Below are positions 1 through 11,083 of a stretch of DNA of 64,000 nucleotides, piece by piece. Source of the DNA: Vigna angularis (Eukaryota; Streptophyta; Magnoliopsida; Fabales; Fabaceae); NCBI RefSeq assembly GCF_016808095.1, contig NC_068973.1, forward strand, positions 6,692,501-6,756,500, in the 5' to 3' direction. A model generated the notes under the pieces. The model saw only the letters and a list, made by a program, of their open reading frames with translations. It was not told the origin of the DNA and searched no databases. The first letter of the stretch is position 1, and every line of letters starts with the position of its first letter. Both the position numbers and the translations under genes were made by a program.

Positions 1-463
1 TTACAATCAAGCATAATTTTCCAGATATCCAATTACATTACTATAAATTAGAAAAAAAAACACTTATATACATGATTTCTATACTAACAATTAATTAATA
101 AAATATTTCCCTACTATTACATAAAAACCTGTTTTCAGATATCTTTTCTCCCTACCCTATGTTTTTACTTTTGAAATATTAAATTAAACGATTGATGAAG
201 TACGAAGAATGCGAATTGCCAGCGACGTTATTCGCTGACAACAATAATAGTATCCAACAATTCACTTGAAGCGGGGAGAACCGACCGCACAAAATTAAAA
301 ACAAAAAAAACAAACATAAACTATATATCAATAAGCGCAACACAAGGATCGATCTAGCGAACATCAACGATGATCCCAAAATTCTCAGAGGCTGTGTATA
401 ACAGCAACAACGGAAGCATGTAAATCCAAAGAAAATAGGAGAAAGGAAAATTACCAGGTTTTA

Positions 464-700
464 GTGTGGGAAACTAACGGTAAAGATGCCGATGGACGGC
501 GTTGGAAGCGGAAGCCCGGAAACCGAGCTTCAGGGCTGGAAGGAGTGGGATCTTGGGTTTTGCAGAGAGAGGGAGAGAGGTTTGGGCTTGAGAACCAACC
601 CGAGAAGGTAATTGGACCTTGGATAAGATTTTTGAGCGAGACGAGGGTTCGGTTGGGACTGGTTCGCGAAATAGGGTTCTGAAAAGATTTTAAAGTAGGG
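464..700 (-). other. putative first (5' UTR) exon of a leftward gene
   Basis: Read on the minus strand, this stretch is pyrimidine-rich, less AT-rich than its surroundings, and holds no ATG over about 220 bases, as a plant 5' leader would. It ends in CCTG followed by GTAATT, a fair splice donor, at about 455-458. The coding part would lie beyond the left edge of the window. The plus-strand reading frame across the same bases (464-682) has no recognisable motif and is probably chance. Nothing identifies the product. Confidence 0.35.
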
Positions 701-1904
701 TTTTCAATTTTGGATTGATATTTGGACTCCCAGGTCCATTCTTATTATTTTCTTATTATTTCAATTTATTTTATTTCTAAGAAAATATTTACGTTGAATT
801 TTACGTCTATGTTTCCCATTCCTTTGTCTAAGTCTTAGCCCACTCCATGAGAGAGTTATTGTCGCTTATTTTATTTAATTATATTTTGGAATTTTAGAAG
901 TAGTGGGCCAGCATTCGTGAAATAGCCCAATCAATAGTTCTAATGATGGCCCACTGCATTTGTGGATAGCGTGCTTATTTGTTTGCTTTTCTTTACTAAA
1001 TAATAATAATAATAATTATTATTATTATTATACCTCTTTTAATTATTAAATATATTATCTAATTATTGTTTCTCAAACATGTGAGACTCAAAAATATTAA
1101 TTCTCTAGCACATAATTGTAAAAATTTATGCTTAATTAGTTGGTTTTATTGAGAAAGTAAATCTTATTTAAAACTCGAGGTAATTCCTTTAAAGCGTTCA
1201 AATTGTATTGCGTATTTTTTAAATAGTTTAGGACCGATATTCAAAATATAAATCGTAATGTTGAAAGTCTACTTTTATCTCTCCATTTATTGTAAATATT
1301 TTTATTTTATTATAAGTAATCCAGAAGAAATAGATTTTTTTTTTTAATTAAGGAGTTCTTTTGTCTCTTTCCTATAATAGGATTAACTCATAGGTTTCTT
1401 TTTTCCTTTTTTGTATAGCCATACGCTAACTGAAGCATTGTTTTTTTTTTAAGAGTAGTGATATTGTATATTTTCAATTAGATGATTGATATTGAAAAAA
1501 TAATAATTTGATAACATATTTTTAATATGTTAATATTTTTTTATCTTTTAATTTAAAGTATTAATATATATATATATAATTTATCATTAGAATAAATGGT
1601 TAAGTAGGCTTTTTTTCTCAAAGATGTAAAAATGCTTTTCGTAATTAAGTGTAAAATATTACTTTTACCTATGATTTATCACTTTAAATTTTATCAAGGT
1701 AATTACCTTATTTATTTATTGTAAGCGATACTACAAAGCAAAGTATAAAACCCAAAATAATTTTAAAGAGATTTTATATTTTTTTAAATGAATAAAAAAT
1801 ACATTCTAACAAAATGATACATAAATTGGTACCCTAACAATAAGATGAATTTCATTCATAGTCTAAGTGTGGTGGAGGTGTCATGTACCCTATATGTTGT
1901 CTTT
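701..1904. other. AT-rich intergenic DNA
   Basis: No gene, transposon ends or long open frame are visible. The stretch has short ATT/TTA runs (around 1003-1032) and poly-T tracts. On the minus strand the part next to 700 would be the promoter of the putative leftward gene. Confidence 0.6.
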
Positions 1905-1994
1905 GTCGATATGATATCATCGAAGTCCACATACATGTAAGTTGAGTACATCTCGATTCAGATGGTCGAGGTGTAGTCGAACACATGTAGTACA
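1905..1994. repeat. dispersed direct repeat, copy 1
   Basis: About 90 bases starting GTCGATATGATATCATC and running through CATCTCGATTCAGATGG to CATGTAGTAC recur in the same order and orientation at 5485-5573, with roughly one in six bases changed. The pair frames 3.5 kb that includes a MITE and a probable solo LTR. The nature of the repeat is unknown. Confidence 0.65.
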
Positions 1995-2029
1995 TCAATC
2001 CATGGGCTTTATATGTTATATGTTAAAGT

Positions 2030-2640
2030 CTTTATATTGTTGTTATGATGTTGGTTCTAACATGTGCAAAGAAAATTTGTATCTTCCTCCTATTGTCAAA
2101 AAGATGTTCATTGCTCCTCCAATTTTGGGGTGGTATTGTAACCACTCTCTCCCTCAGCTTCATTATTAGTGCAAAGAACATACACAGCCTTTTGCATTAA
2201 AGTCATGTTTTCAGGGATTTCCTTCTCCTTCCCCTTTGTTGGTTACCTCTTTAGTCCTTCTTAACTTATGATTTTATTGTTTCAATGCCTCAATCTCTGA
2301 GGTTCTCTTTTTGTACTCAACAAATTCCCTTTGCATCTCCAGCATCATGACCATCTCTTGGGACATTTTATCGGTTTCTTTTTCATCTTGCTTCTTGTCA
2401 ACACCATACAATCTTCTTTTTCACAGAATATATGTCGATTTCACGATGGATGCCAAAATATTTTTGTTTGTAGAACCAACTAGACTATGTGAAGGTCTTC
2501 ACAAGTTGCTACCTTCTTGTGCTTCGAACTCTCACAAGTCGATAAATCCTCATATATCGCCCTCTTCAGTCCGAGACGGGGGTTGTGCCTACAAAAGACA
2601 TTTTGATACTTAAGTCAACTAAGTGTGTCATATGATAATA
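2030..2640 (-). pseudogene. coding-like remnant of unknown origin
   Basis: On the minus strand around 2280-2400 a short open stretch reads as a charged helix rich in Lys, Glu, Met and Gln (for example KMSQEMVMMLEMQREF), as in the C-terminal coiled coils of some plant transposases. Stops and frame changes occur on either side. I do not recognise a family with confidence. The plus-strand open frames here (1942-2169, 2311-2613) have no recognisable motif. It is most likely a decayed transposon piece. Confidence 0.25.
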
Positions 2641-2712
2641 AATGTTGTAATAATGAACACAATTAATTTTTCTCGAGTATTGTGCTTTTTTTTATATTAT
2701 GATTATGGGTCC

Positions 2713-3235
2713 TAGTGCTGTCAAAACGAACCACCCGACTTGACCCACCACGAGTTGGTTACTTAGTGAGTCAACCTAACCCGACTCATTTATTAGCGAG
2801 TCAGAAAAATTCAAACTCGGCTAAACCCACCACGGGTTGGTGGGTTAAATGGGTTGACTCACGAACTCACTTAATTACATTTTTTTGAATAAAAATTACA
2901 ATTGTAATTCAAATCTAAATAAATTTCACCCCAAAATGATGTTAAACTCAAGACAATTCAAAATAATAATAAAAAGTACAATACAATCTACGTATAATGA
3001 GTTAGATGGTATTTTTTAGGATTTCATAAGATAATAAATTAATAAAATAAAATTAGGTAAGTTGGTGAGCCAACCCGGCTCACCATGGGTTCAACTCATA
3101 TGAGCCGAATTTAAATAAGGCAGGTTGAAACTTGACCCGCATAAAATAAATTCATTTTTTTTTTCAAACCAACCCAACCTGAACCCGTGGTGGGCCGGGT
3201 TGGCCTGCAGGTTGTAACCCTTTTTAACAACTCTA
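2713..3235. mobile_element. hAT-type MITE, copy a
   Basis: A 523-bp element with inverted ends (TAGTGCTGTCAAAACG on the left; AACAACTCTA on the right, complement TAGAGTTGTT). The 8-bp target duplication ATGGGTCC is exact at 2705-2712 and 3236-3243, which is diagnostic of the hAT superfamily. The subterminal zones are rich in CCACC, CCCG and GGGTTGG motifs around an AT-rich core. No protein is encoded. It belongs to the same family as the elements at 13933-14379 and 47272-47821, and its decayed right end makes it the most worn copy. Confidence 0.9.
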
Positions 3236-3243
3236 ATGGGTCC

Positions 3244-4320
3244 TCACCTGGATGAGTCTTGGCCCATATGATTAATTACCATAATTAACTCTAAGGAGTC
3301 TGCTAATGATGTTTTAGATCCTTCCTTTAACTAATTACGTTGGACCATTACTAACGATCTAGTCCTAGATGTTGTCTTTGTCGATATTGATGAGTACATA
3401 TTTATGGCTTCATTTGACCTTTAATACTAAATTCTTAATTGATTTTTGTACTTTAATAGAATATTTTAATTAGGATTTGTTATAATTGGGTTTACTTAGC
3501 ATGAGATACAAAAACATGTTAAAAATAAATTTTTTAGTTGCATAAATGTTCTTTGAATATTTTGAGGAGTGTTAGTGTAGTTGCAGCTAAGCTCATTGTG
3601 GTGTAGAAATAATTTGGTTAAAGTTTCATGACACTTTAAAAATAAATTCAAGAATAAAAAATAATCAAGACCACAAGAAATTAATCCAAACATGACATAA
3701 AAAGTGAAGAAAATTTTCTAAGCCAAGAAGACAAAACAAGCAACAAAAATTGGATTTTGCAATTTTTTCTATTTTTTCTACTAAAAGGACCTTGGTAATT
3801 GATAAATGCTTATGATTAAAGATAATTTGGGGAAAATATATCTTAGGATGTTTTATTTGATATTGTTAAATAATTACCTTATTTAACTCTATTAATAAAT
3901 ATCAAAAGATAATATTTGTGAAATGTTTTTTAATTTAACAAATATCTTCTCAAATATTTTTAGATCTCGACAACAATCAAATATATTTTGAAGATATTGG
4001 ATTATTTAGAAGATAATTATAGGAGATTACATTATCATAAAGAAGATTACAACAACAGAAAAGCCTGAAACAAAGCCCAATATAATTTTTATATAAAGAG
4101 ACTTAGGAAAACATATTATACGAGATTGAGGGTTCAAATTCCGTCCTCTATCTTTTCTCATGTTCTCCACCCTCTTTTCTTATATTTTCATTTTATTTAC
4201 GCATTTCATAAAGTGGTAAGTCTCTAGGGTTGTAATTTAGATTTATCTATGTCGTTTTCTTTTTAATCAAGTAAAAGTAATAATTTTTACATTATAGTAA
4301 GTTAGTAATGGTGTGAAATC
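3244..4320. other. intergenic DNA without a recognised gene
   Basis: AT-rich sequence with stops in all frames. The phrase GTTGTCTTTGTCGAT at about 3372 recurs from near 1896, suggesting shared repeat ancestry. The stretch 4070-4200, with pyrimidine-rich runs, looks like part of a decayed LTR or leader, but I found no ends. Confidence 0.5.
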
Positions 4321-4354
4321 TACAAACATATCAATCATATAAGTCTAATGGTTT

Positions 4355-4680
4355 TAATTTTAATTGAGAATTTACTTTGATTAAAGTTATAAACTTTCAT
4401 GTGATTGAATGAGTTTTTTCAATAATTGAGAATGTACTTTGATTAGCGGTAAATTTTTTAACAAGAATTAATCAAGAATGTACTTTGGTTAATTAGCTTT
4501 TTACTTGATATAAGAGGTAAAAGAATAGACATTACTAGACATAATAATATTTAATTGACAATGTACTTTGATTAAATTTACTATGATTAATCTACAAAGC
4601 TCTTGCTTTTAATTGAGAATGTACTTCGGTTAACAGTAAAAATGCCCACAAATTAATTGAGAATTTACATGAATTAATTT
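4355..4680. repeat. interspersed short repeat cluster
   Basis: The phrase AATTGAGAATGTACTTTGATTAA, or close variants, occurs about six times (near 4362, 4422, 4468, 4551, 4609 and 4657) with spacers of 40-80 bases. This irregular spacing is unlike a simple minisatellite and resembles a repeated subterminal or regulatory block of a transposon or LTR. Confidence 0.55.
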
Positions 4681-4912
4681 GAAAATCTAAGATAATAATT
4701 CATTGAATAATAATTTTTACATAACCAATAATGAATCCTATTTTGAAAAAGTAAAATCAACCTATTTTCATTATCATCATTTTTATCTTTTTAAATCTTT
4801 TTTATAAATTTCTTTCTTTCTATCTTTTGTTATTTTGTTCTTTAATCTTCTGTTGATTTTTATCTTCTTTATTGTTTTTGTTTTAACCCTTTTGTATAGT
4901 ATTTACAAGAAC

Positions 4913-5354
4913 TGTACTATATCTGGTTATCGATCGACTAAGGAGAATCCGACCCAAAACAGGCAACCGACCGGCTGTCAAACACACCAATCAGGAAAGG
5001 TAAATATCATTAATGGCCAATTAATACGTTTAATGGTCATATTATATTAACAAATATTATTGGATTTATTGCCATATCAAATATGAATTAATGAACTTAA
5101 TTGTTATAAGCCCTATAAATATAGGGTTAATGCCCAGGTAAAGGGATCTTAATCTATTACAATAAAATAAGGGATCTTAATCTATTACAATAAAATATAG
5201 ACCTCTTTATGAAACATATCTGACTTGAGCGTTGGAGTGTCTTATGCAAGTCAACCACCCATCGGAGTGGATTGTATTCTCGGAGAGGATTGAAGATCAA
5301 AAGAGAGCAGAGCAAGGAAGGACGATCAACCCTCAGACCAATTCAACCGAAACA
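4913..5354 (+). mobile_element. probable solo LTR of a Gypsy-type element
   Basis: Begins TGTACTATATC and ends CCGAAACA. It contains a TATA-like box (CCTATAAATATAGGG near 5109) followed by TGACTTGAGCGTTGGAGTGTC near 5220, a word pattern I associate with the R/U5 part of plant Gypsy LTRs. The flanks AGAAC (4908-4912) and ATAAC (5355-5359) would be a 5-bp target duplication with one mismatch. A 28-bp stretch beginning AAGGGATCTTAATC is tandemly doubled at about 5141-5197. No internal coding region adjoins it. Confidence 0.55.
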
Positions 5355-5484
5355 ATAACTAATTTGTTAAGAATCAATTATGTGTTTTGAATTTATCCTT
5401 TTTATTTTGTTGGTTATTATCTTAGCAATACTGAAGTTGTTATAGTTTAATAGTATTAATTTGATCGTGTCAACTACAACGTTA

Positions 5485-5573
5485 TCAATATGATATCATC
5501 TCAGGTTTGTGTACATGTAAGCTCAATACATCTCGATCTAGATGGCCAAGGTGTAATCGAATACATGTAGCAC
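5485..5573. repeat. dispersed direct repeat, copy 2
   Basis: Partner of 1905-1994: shares ATATGATATCATC, TACATGTAAG, TACATCTCGAT and the closing ACATGTAGCAC. It directly precedes the duplicated transporter-intron sequence. Confidence 0.65.
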
Positions 5574-5579
5574 AATACT

Positions 5580-6870
5580 TTTAGCATATATCACATAAAT
5601 CTTTTAGTTTTATAAGCATGCTCCTTTATCCTCTAGAACATAATTCTCCACTCTTTTAATTTAACTTCATGTTTATATGTATTTGTTTTTTTTCTAGTCT
5701 TTTTCTTTGCTTCTAAATTTTCTAAACATGTTTTTGATCGTTTGGGCATAGAATGAAAATGATTACAAAATTAGTTTCAATTTATATTGATTAATGATTG
5801 AAATATAATTAATTAACACCGCGTTAAAAGATGGAATGAGATAAAATAAAATTGTCATTGAAGAATGAACTATGTATTAACTGATTGAAAATAAGATGGC
5901 GGGTTGAGAATTGACAAAATATTCAAATTTTGATATTCAATCTATTATAATTTAAATCCATATTATTTTAAGTTCATTTAAATGGATTTATTCCAAATTC
6001 AAATTTATATATTTGGATGTAAAATACAATCTACTTAATTGAATTTAGATTAAATAATCTTTAGATTTTAAAAATCTAAAATAATATGTGTTTAAGTTGA
6101 GTAAGTGAAATTAAGAATCAAGTCGAAGGTCGACGTGAGTTAGTTCAGATTGAAGGTTAGTCAACTCAATCCCAATTGAAGATCGACTTGAGTCATTCTT
6201 GGTTGAATATCAGCTTGAATCAGTCTTGATCGAAGATAACTTAAATGGATTCTAACTAAAGGTTAATCCGCTAGTAAGTTCCAATCGAATGTCAGTCCGA
6301 ACAACCCTAAGTAAAGGTCTAAACAAGTTAACAAAATCTAAAAATTAATCCATGTTCGATCCAAATTAATCCAAATCTAATTACTCTAATTAAAATAAAT
6401 TTAAATTAAAATCAAAATTCATTTTAATTAGATCAAGTACATTAAACTATAGATCCAATTGATTTTATAGGATTATACTAAATATTGGAAAATCATGGGC
6501 ACCCGCGTGTCATGTGAAACATTGTAGGAGTGGCATGAAACAGCGTTCTTGTGATAATAGGAGAAAAGGTTAACAGTAGAAGGAATGAAGTCCATATCAT
6601 GGTGACTAGTGCTCCATTGAATAAAACTTACAAGTGTCATTTTCAGGAATGCAAAATTGAGGCCCTAGCTGGTATTATCGAATGGAAGTTAATTCAGAAA
6701 GAATTTGATTGGATTATGATGTGTAAGGGTTTGCTTGTCCCTACTCTTCATATTGCTTCCATTCTTTCCCTTTTTGAAATGACCCCACACAGGTCTATTG
6801 TTGTCGCGCGTGCATAATTGGGTAAGTCACCACTGTGCCTTAGTTTTTGCTCCACAGGCATGGGTCGACA
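5580..6870 (+). repeat. diverged duplicate of transporter intron-1 sequence
   Basis: Two blocks, 5585-5780 and 6490-6690, are related in order and orientation to 15480-15620 and 16055-16250 inside intron 1 of the transporter gene. Shared words include CATAAATCTTTTAG, TGTGAAACATTGTAGGA, GGTCCATATCATGG-like text and AAAACTTACAAGTGTCA. No transporter exon is found next to this copy. It is therefore a relic of a segmental or gene duplication, or two copies of an unnamed repeat. The open frame 6551-6817 lies in it and is not supported as a gene. Confidence 0.6.
6120..6325. repeat. minisatellite, about 27-bp period
   Basis: Seven to eight degenerate units each start with GAAGGTCGAC, GAAGATCGACTTGAGTC or similar (GAA/AAA-GGT/GAT) and run 26-29 bases, with CTTGAGTCA-like middles. 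The array sits in the duplicate segment and has no counterpart in intron 1 of the transporter gene. Confidence 0.6.
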
Positions 6871-6877
6871 TGCACTG

Positions 6878-7001
<124 letters not shown>

Positions 7002-7737
7002 GTCTGTCACATGCCTCACTTCCTCACAACAAACATATCTTTGATCTATCATCCCTAAACACTATCCTAAATTTTCTTCTTCCATTTGAGCCTCTCATAT
7101 GAATGAAAAAGAAATGAAAAGAAAAAATGAGTTCTGCTGTTTCACATAATATTGTATATTATTCCGGAAGACCCTTCCTTTTGAATTGTTTAAAGTTTAT
7201 TCTCACTTAGTTTCCACTTGATTATTTTTATACAAGAGAATTCAGTTAATCAATAATTTTTATAAGGGTTATACTTTTTTATAATTTATTTTTCTTCATA
7301 ATATGCATCACTATTCGATTTCATAGTTATGCTTTCTTTTTCGTCTGACCTAATTATGAAAAGAAAATAATAGTATTTCTTTTAATAGTTTGTATTTAAT
7401 TTTGAATTGTTTGATTGAATAGTTTGGAAAAATATTTTTTATAATTCGTTATAACGTGTACATTGAAGTTTATGCATAAATTTGATAATATTTCGGTTGA
7501 AACCATTTTATATTGTTCTCTAGATGCATATTTTATTGTGGTCATGAGTGATCATTTTAATTTCATGTACTTTGGATACTTAGTGAGAGATGTTGCTGAA
7601 ATTTTATCAAATTTATGATGTTAGATTTCTTCGTATACAAGTTGGCAAATTATGAAAAATATTTTCTTTGAATGGGCAGGATCTCACCTTCTAAGAGTTA
7701 AAATTTTGAGATTAATAGAATTTGTTACGAACATAGT
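7002..7737. other. intergenic DNA without a recognised gene
   Basis: AT-rich, with stops in all frames. It leads into the CACTA transposase remnant. Confidence 0.5.
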
Positions 7738-9700
7738 ATGGATCGAAGCTAAGTGAATAAATGTCACATCCGTAAAGAGTATGAAGTGGGATTTTTTGAA
7801 TTCTTGTAATATGCTCAAGAACACACACATGCACATAATCTTTATGAATATAACATATTTTTGTCTTTATGTTCGTTGTCTATATCAAATACGTCAGGAC
7901 TTGGGCACAATACGTGATCATATTTTCATTTTTGGTATAGTGAGGAGTTATACAATTTAGACTTGACATGGAGAAGTATTACACAAGCCTATAATGCCAT
8001 GAGGAATAGATTATGTGAACGAATAAATGACTAATAATTTAGAGAACATGGCACATGATGTTGGTGAAGAAAATTTTGAAAGAGCCCATTTATACAATTC
8101 TGTTAAGTTCGATCAGAGGAAGAGTTGTACCCAAGATGCGCTAACTTTACATGACTGTCGACAACTTTGAAATTGTTCAGCTTAAAAGCAAGAAATAGAT
8201 GGATCGATAAAAGTTTTACATAATTGTTGGAGTTGCTGGAGGAAATGCTTTAAGAAAATAACATGTTACCTATCCATAATCACAAGGCAAAGAAAATTCT
8301 ATGTCCAATGAGTTTGGAACACCAAAAGATACATGTATGCCCCCAATGATTGTGTATTCTATAGAGATAAGTTTGCTTCACTGAAGGCATTCTAACATGT
8401 GGTTTATCGTAATTTAAAAAGAAAATTGATGGAAATATTGGGGATAAAGACAAAGATGGTCCACCTATTAAGGTGGTGTAACACTTGCCTATAATACCTA
8501 GGTTGAAGTGATTGTTTGTCACTAAAAAATATGTGAAGAACTTGAAATGACACGCTGATGGAAGAAAGTGTGATAATCTTCTTCGACATCCAACTAATAT
8601 TCTCCATAATGGAAGAAAAATGATAAAACATTTCTAGAATTTGGTGCAAAGCCAAGAAAATTAAGACTTGTACTTGCTATAGATGTAGCAAACATAGGTC
8701 ATGGTTAGTTTTGCTGATGATTTACAATCTTTCTTTGTTGTGTTGAAAAGAAAATATATGATTTTGTCTATGATGCTCCACTATTTCCCATAACGCGTGC
8801 GACGATTATGACATTTAATATCCCCATGCTTGAGTGTTTGTGTCAACTTCAAAAATCCAATTCGTGGGGGAGGTCTTAGGTACATTTTTAGTGTGGCCTA
8901 ATGCATTGATCATGTCTTACTTTGGCCCACCACAAGTACTATAATGTTATTCTCAGTATTTTATCTTACAGTTTATAATTAAATGATTTATACCTTTGAG
9001 AATCTTTATTTGAGTTCTCTTATCCTGAAAGCAAGTCAAGTGTTAACTTCTTATCCATGAAGATGATGACATGGTAGAAGTAATAGATGATCTTCTAGGA
9101 AAGCTCCTAAGGAAATTAAACAAGTTGAATAGAGAACCGTCAGTGCTAAAGTAGGAGTTAAGAATATTTGGCCTTTATAGTGTCATGTCTTATAGTACAT
9201 TAATCTAAATCATGCCTAGAGATAATTAGGGGAGACAAGATGTTGAATATTTCAATCATATAACTATGTTGCATCTAAGATTTTTCATTGTATTTCATAT
9301 TTAAATCTTGGAATTGTTATTTTTAAATTTACACTTAATTGTCTTTTTATAGATACATGGACATAGTCATTTAGGACCAAGGTGGACTTCTATGTATGAA
9401 TTTATTGAACCTTAGACAATTCAATCTTCTGGAATCATACTTGACCACAAGCAAACTTATTTACAAATGTGGATGTCTGAGTCAAAAAGAAAGATGTGCC
9501 TTGCGTCCTACATTGTTGGGTAGGTGTTAATGAATGTAATATTTTATGAAGTAATGTTAATTATTGGACTAACTATTTGTGATTGATGGTAGGACCATTA
9601 ACAATTAATAGTCACCATTCTAAGATAGTACACAATTGTATGATTTTGTTTGTTGCATAGGAAGATGAAACCTGGTTTGAAATTCATGTTACAAATGTAA
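7738..9700 (+). pseudogene. decayed CACTA (En/Spm) TNP2-type transposase
   Basis: From an ATG at 7738 the frame reads MDRS, then RKEYEVGFFEFL, as in the N-terminal transposase-associated domain (family usually about 70 aa ending in a WHGE box; TWHGE is visible near 7968). From about 8128 come pieces of the TNP2 core: LFSLKARNRWTDKSFT, KKILCPMSL, CPNDCVFYRDKF and PRLK-LFVTKKYVKNLK-HADGR. A GEVLGTFLVWP-like box follows near 8863, and a C-terminal piece (FIEP-TIQSSGIILDHK) near 9397. Many stops and frameshifts run through it, so it cannot make an active transposase. The terminal CACTA inverted repeats were not found; later insertions from 9794 onward break up its right side. Confidence 0.75.
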
Positions 9701-9793
9701 ATGTTACTTTTTTTTTCTTCATATAATCTACTTAGTTATATTAATACTAACCTATATTTCCAATTTAATTAGAGTTGGATGTTAGCCTAGAGC

Positions 9794-10636
9794 TAGGGGT
9801 GGGCAAAGTGCACTGTACTGCACTGCACTGTAAAAATTTATAGTTAACTATAAACCAGTTCAGAAAAACTGCACTGAACTAAAAAATAGTTCAAAATAAC
9901 TGAACTGAACTATTTTCTGGTTCAATTATACTGCAGTACAGTTCAGTTAATTAGTTTTTAGTTTATCACACTACAATTCAATTAACTATATTCCATGTTC
10001 AATTAACTCATGACAACTCATCAACACTAAACTCTTCCCAAAGACATAAATCAATAAACTGCGGAAGAAAATAAAACACGATAAAGTAAAATTCCCATAA
10101 TTAATTAATATACGCCACAATAATATTAATTTGGTAGAAACAAAAAATAATAAAATAATTTATCCACACAAACATTATGTCATCTGCGTAATGGTGTGAA
10201 GATGCTAGCATCCTTCTTCACCAATCCTCTGGAGAGAAGATGCTGCAGAACCAAAGCCCTCATAACGAGTCCTTTCTCCAAATTGTACCTAAACAACCAA
10301 GGGTACGCAATAAACACAGAACTATCCCATCCAAGCTGACCCACCCAAAACCCCGTCACTGCATCAAGTTTCTCCATGGAACAGAGCATCATTGCAGGGT
10401 GTTTCCTAAACCCATCATAAAAATGACCTAAACCACTATGATAGAAAATGACATAAATCACAGTTCACAATTAACTGTACAGTTCACAGTTAACTGTACA
10501 CTAAGTTCAGTATTTTTAAACTAAATTGTTAAACAGTATAATTGGTTTTTAGTACAAATAGTTTAAGTTTTTTAAGTACCAAATAGTATAGATTAACTAT
10601 AGTTTACAGTTTTTTACTGAACTGTGCCCAGCCCTA
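9794..10636. mobile_element. non-autonomous hAT element carrying an mTERF gene fragment (Pack-hAT)
   Basis: An 843-bp element. The left end is TAGGGGTGGGC and the right end GCCCAGCCCTA; these form an 11-bp inverted repeat with one mismatch. The 8-bp target duplication CCTAGAGC is exact at 9786-9793 and 10637-10644, which is the hAT signature. Subterminal zones on both sides are packed with ACTGAAC, CAGTTCAG and TTAACTGTACAG words, likely transposase-binding repeats (inference from hAT biology). The core is a host gene fragment on the minus strand (see 10180-10461). No transposase is encoded. It sits in or next to the CACTA remnant. Confidence 0.9.
10180..10461 (-). pseudogene. captured C-terminal fragment of an mTERF-family gene
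   Basis: A 93-aa minus-strand frame resembles the last mTERF repeats of plant organelle transcription termination factors. It has F-KHPAMMLCS, an FWVGQLGWDSS helix start, PWLFRYNLEKGLVMRALV and a closing HLLSRGLVKKDASIF. Family members run 300-500 aa with many such roughly 30-residue helical repeats; only about two remain, with no transit peptide. The fragment and its probable 3' UTR (about 10000-10180) lie entirely between the hAT ends. The frame has no stop, but the piece cannot stand as a working mTERF protein. The first 20 or so residues, next to the subterminal repeats, may be element sequence. Confidence 0.75.
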
Positions 10637-11083
10637 CCTAGAGCACACCAAATTCAAGTATTATATCCAAAGGTTGGAACTCATTTATCTTAAAGTTATT
10701 AATTTTTGTATGTCAATTTATGACCTTGATATATGATTATTTTCTTTGTCATGTTTAGTGTAACAAACACAAATATTCATCAGAATGTGACTATAATGTC
10801 ATATCTTAGATAAAAATAATTATTTGAGCTGCAATTAGAAATGATTGGACAAATATAATATATTTATATATATATATATATATTAGAAATCTGATCAAAC
10901 TTTAAACATTTATTCATACATAATAGTTGTGCTACATTTTCAGCAGTTCAAGAATTCATCACTTATAAAAGATGATACTATGAAGAACACAAAACAAGAG
11001 TGAGCATCTAATTTACCGAAACGATGGAGGACCCAACAACATTAGAACTTTGTTTGAAATGGTACCAATTAAATGTTGATGTG

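Noticed and set aside
1905..5573. The 90-base direct repeats as LTRs of a 3.5-kb element
   Set aside because: No TG...CA ends, primer site, polypurine tract or target duplication could be found around them.
10180..10461. mTERF frame as a functional small gene
   Set aside because: Only two terminal repeats remain, with no transit peptide or own promoter seen, and it lies within transposon ends.
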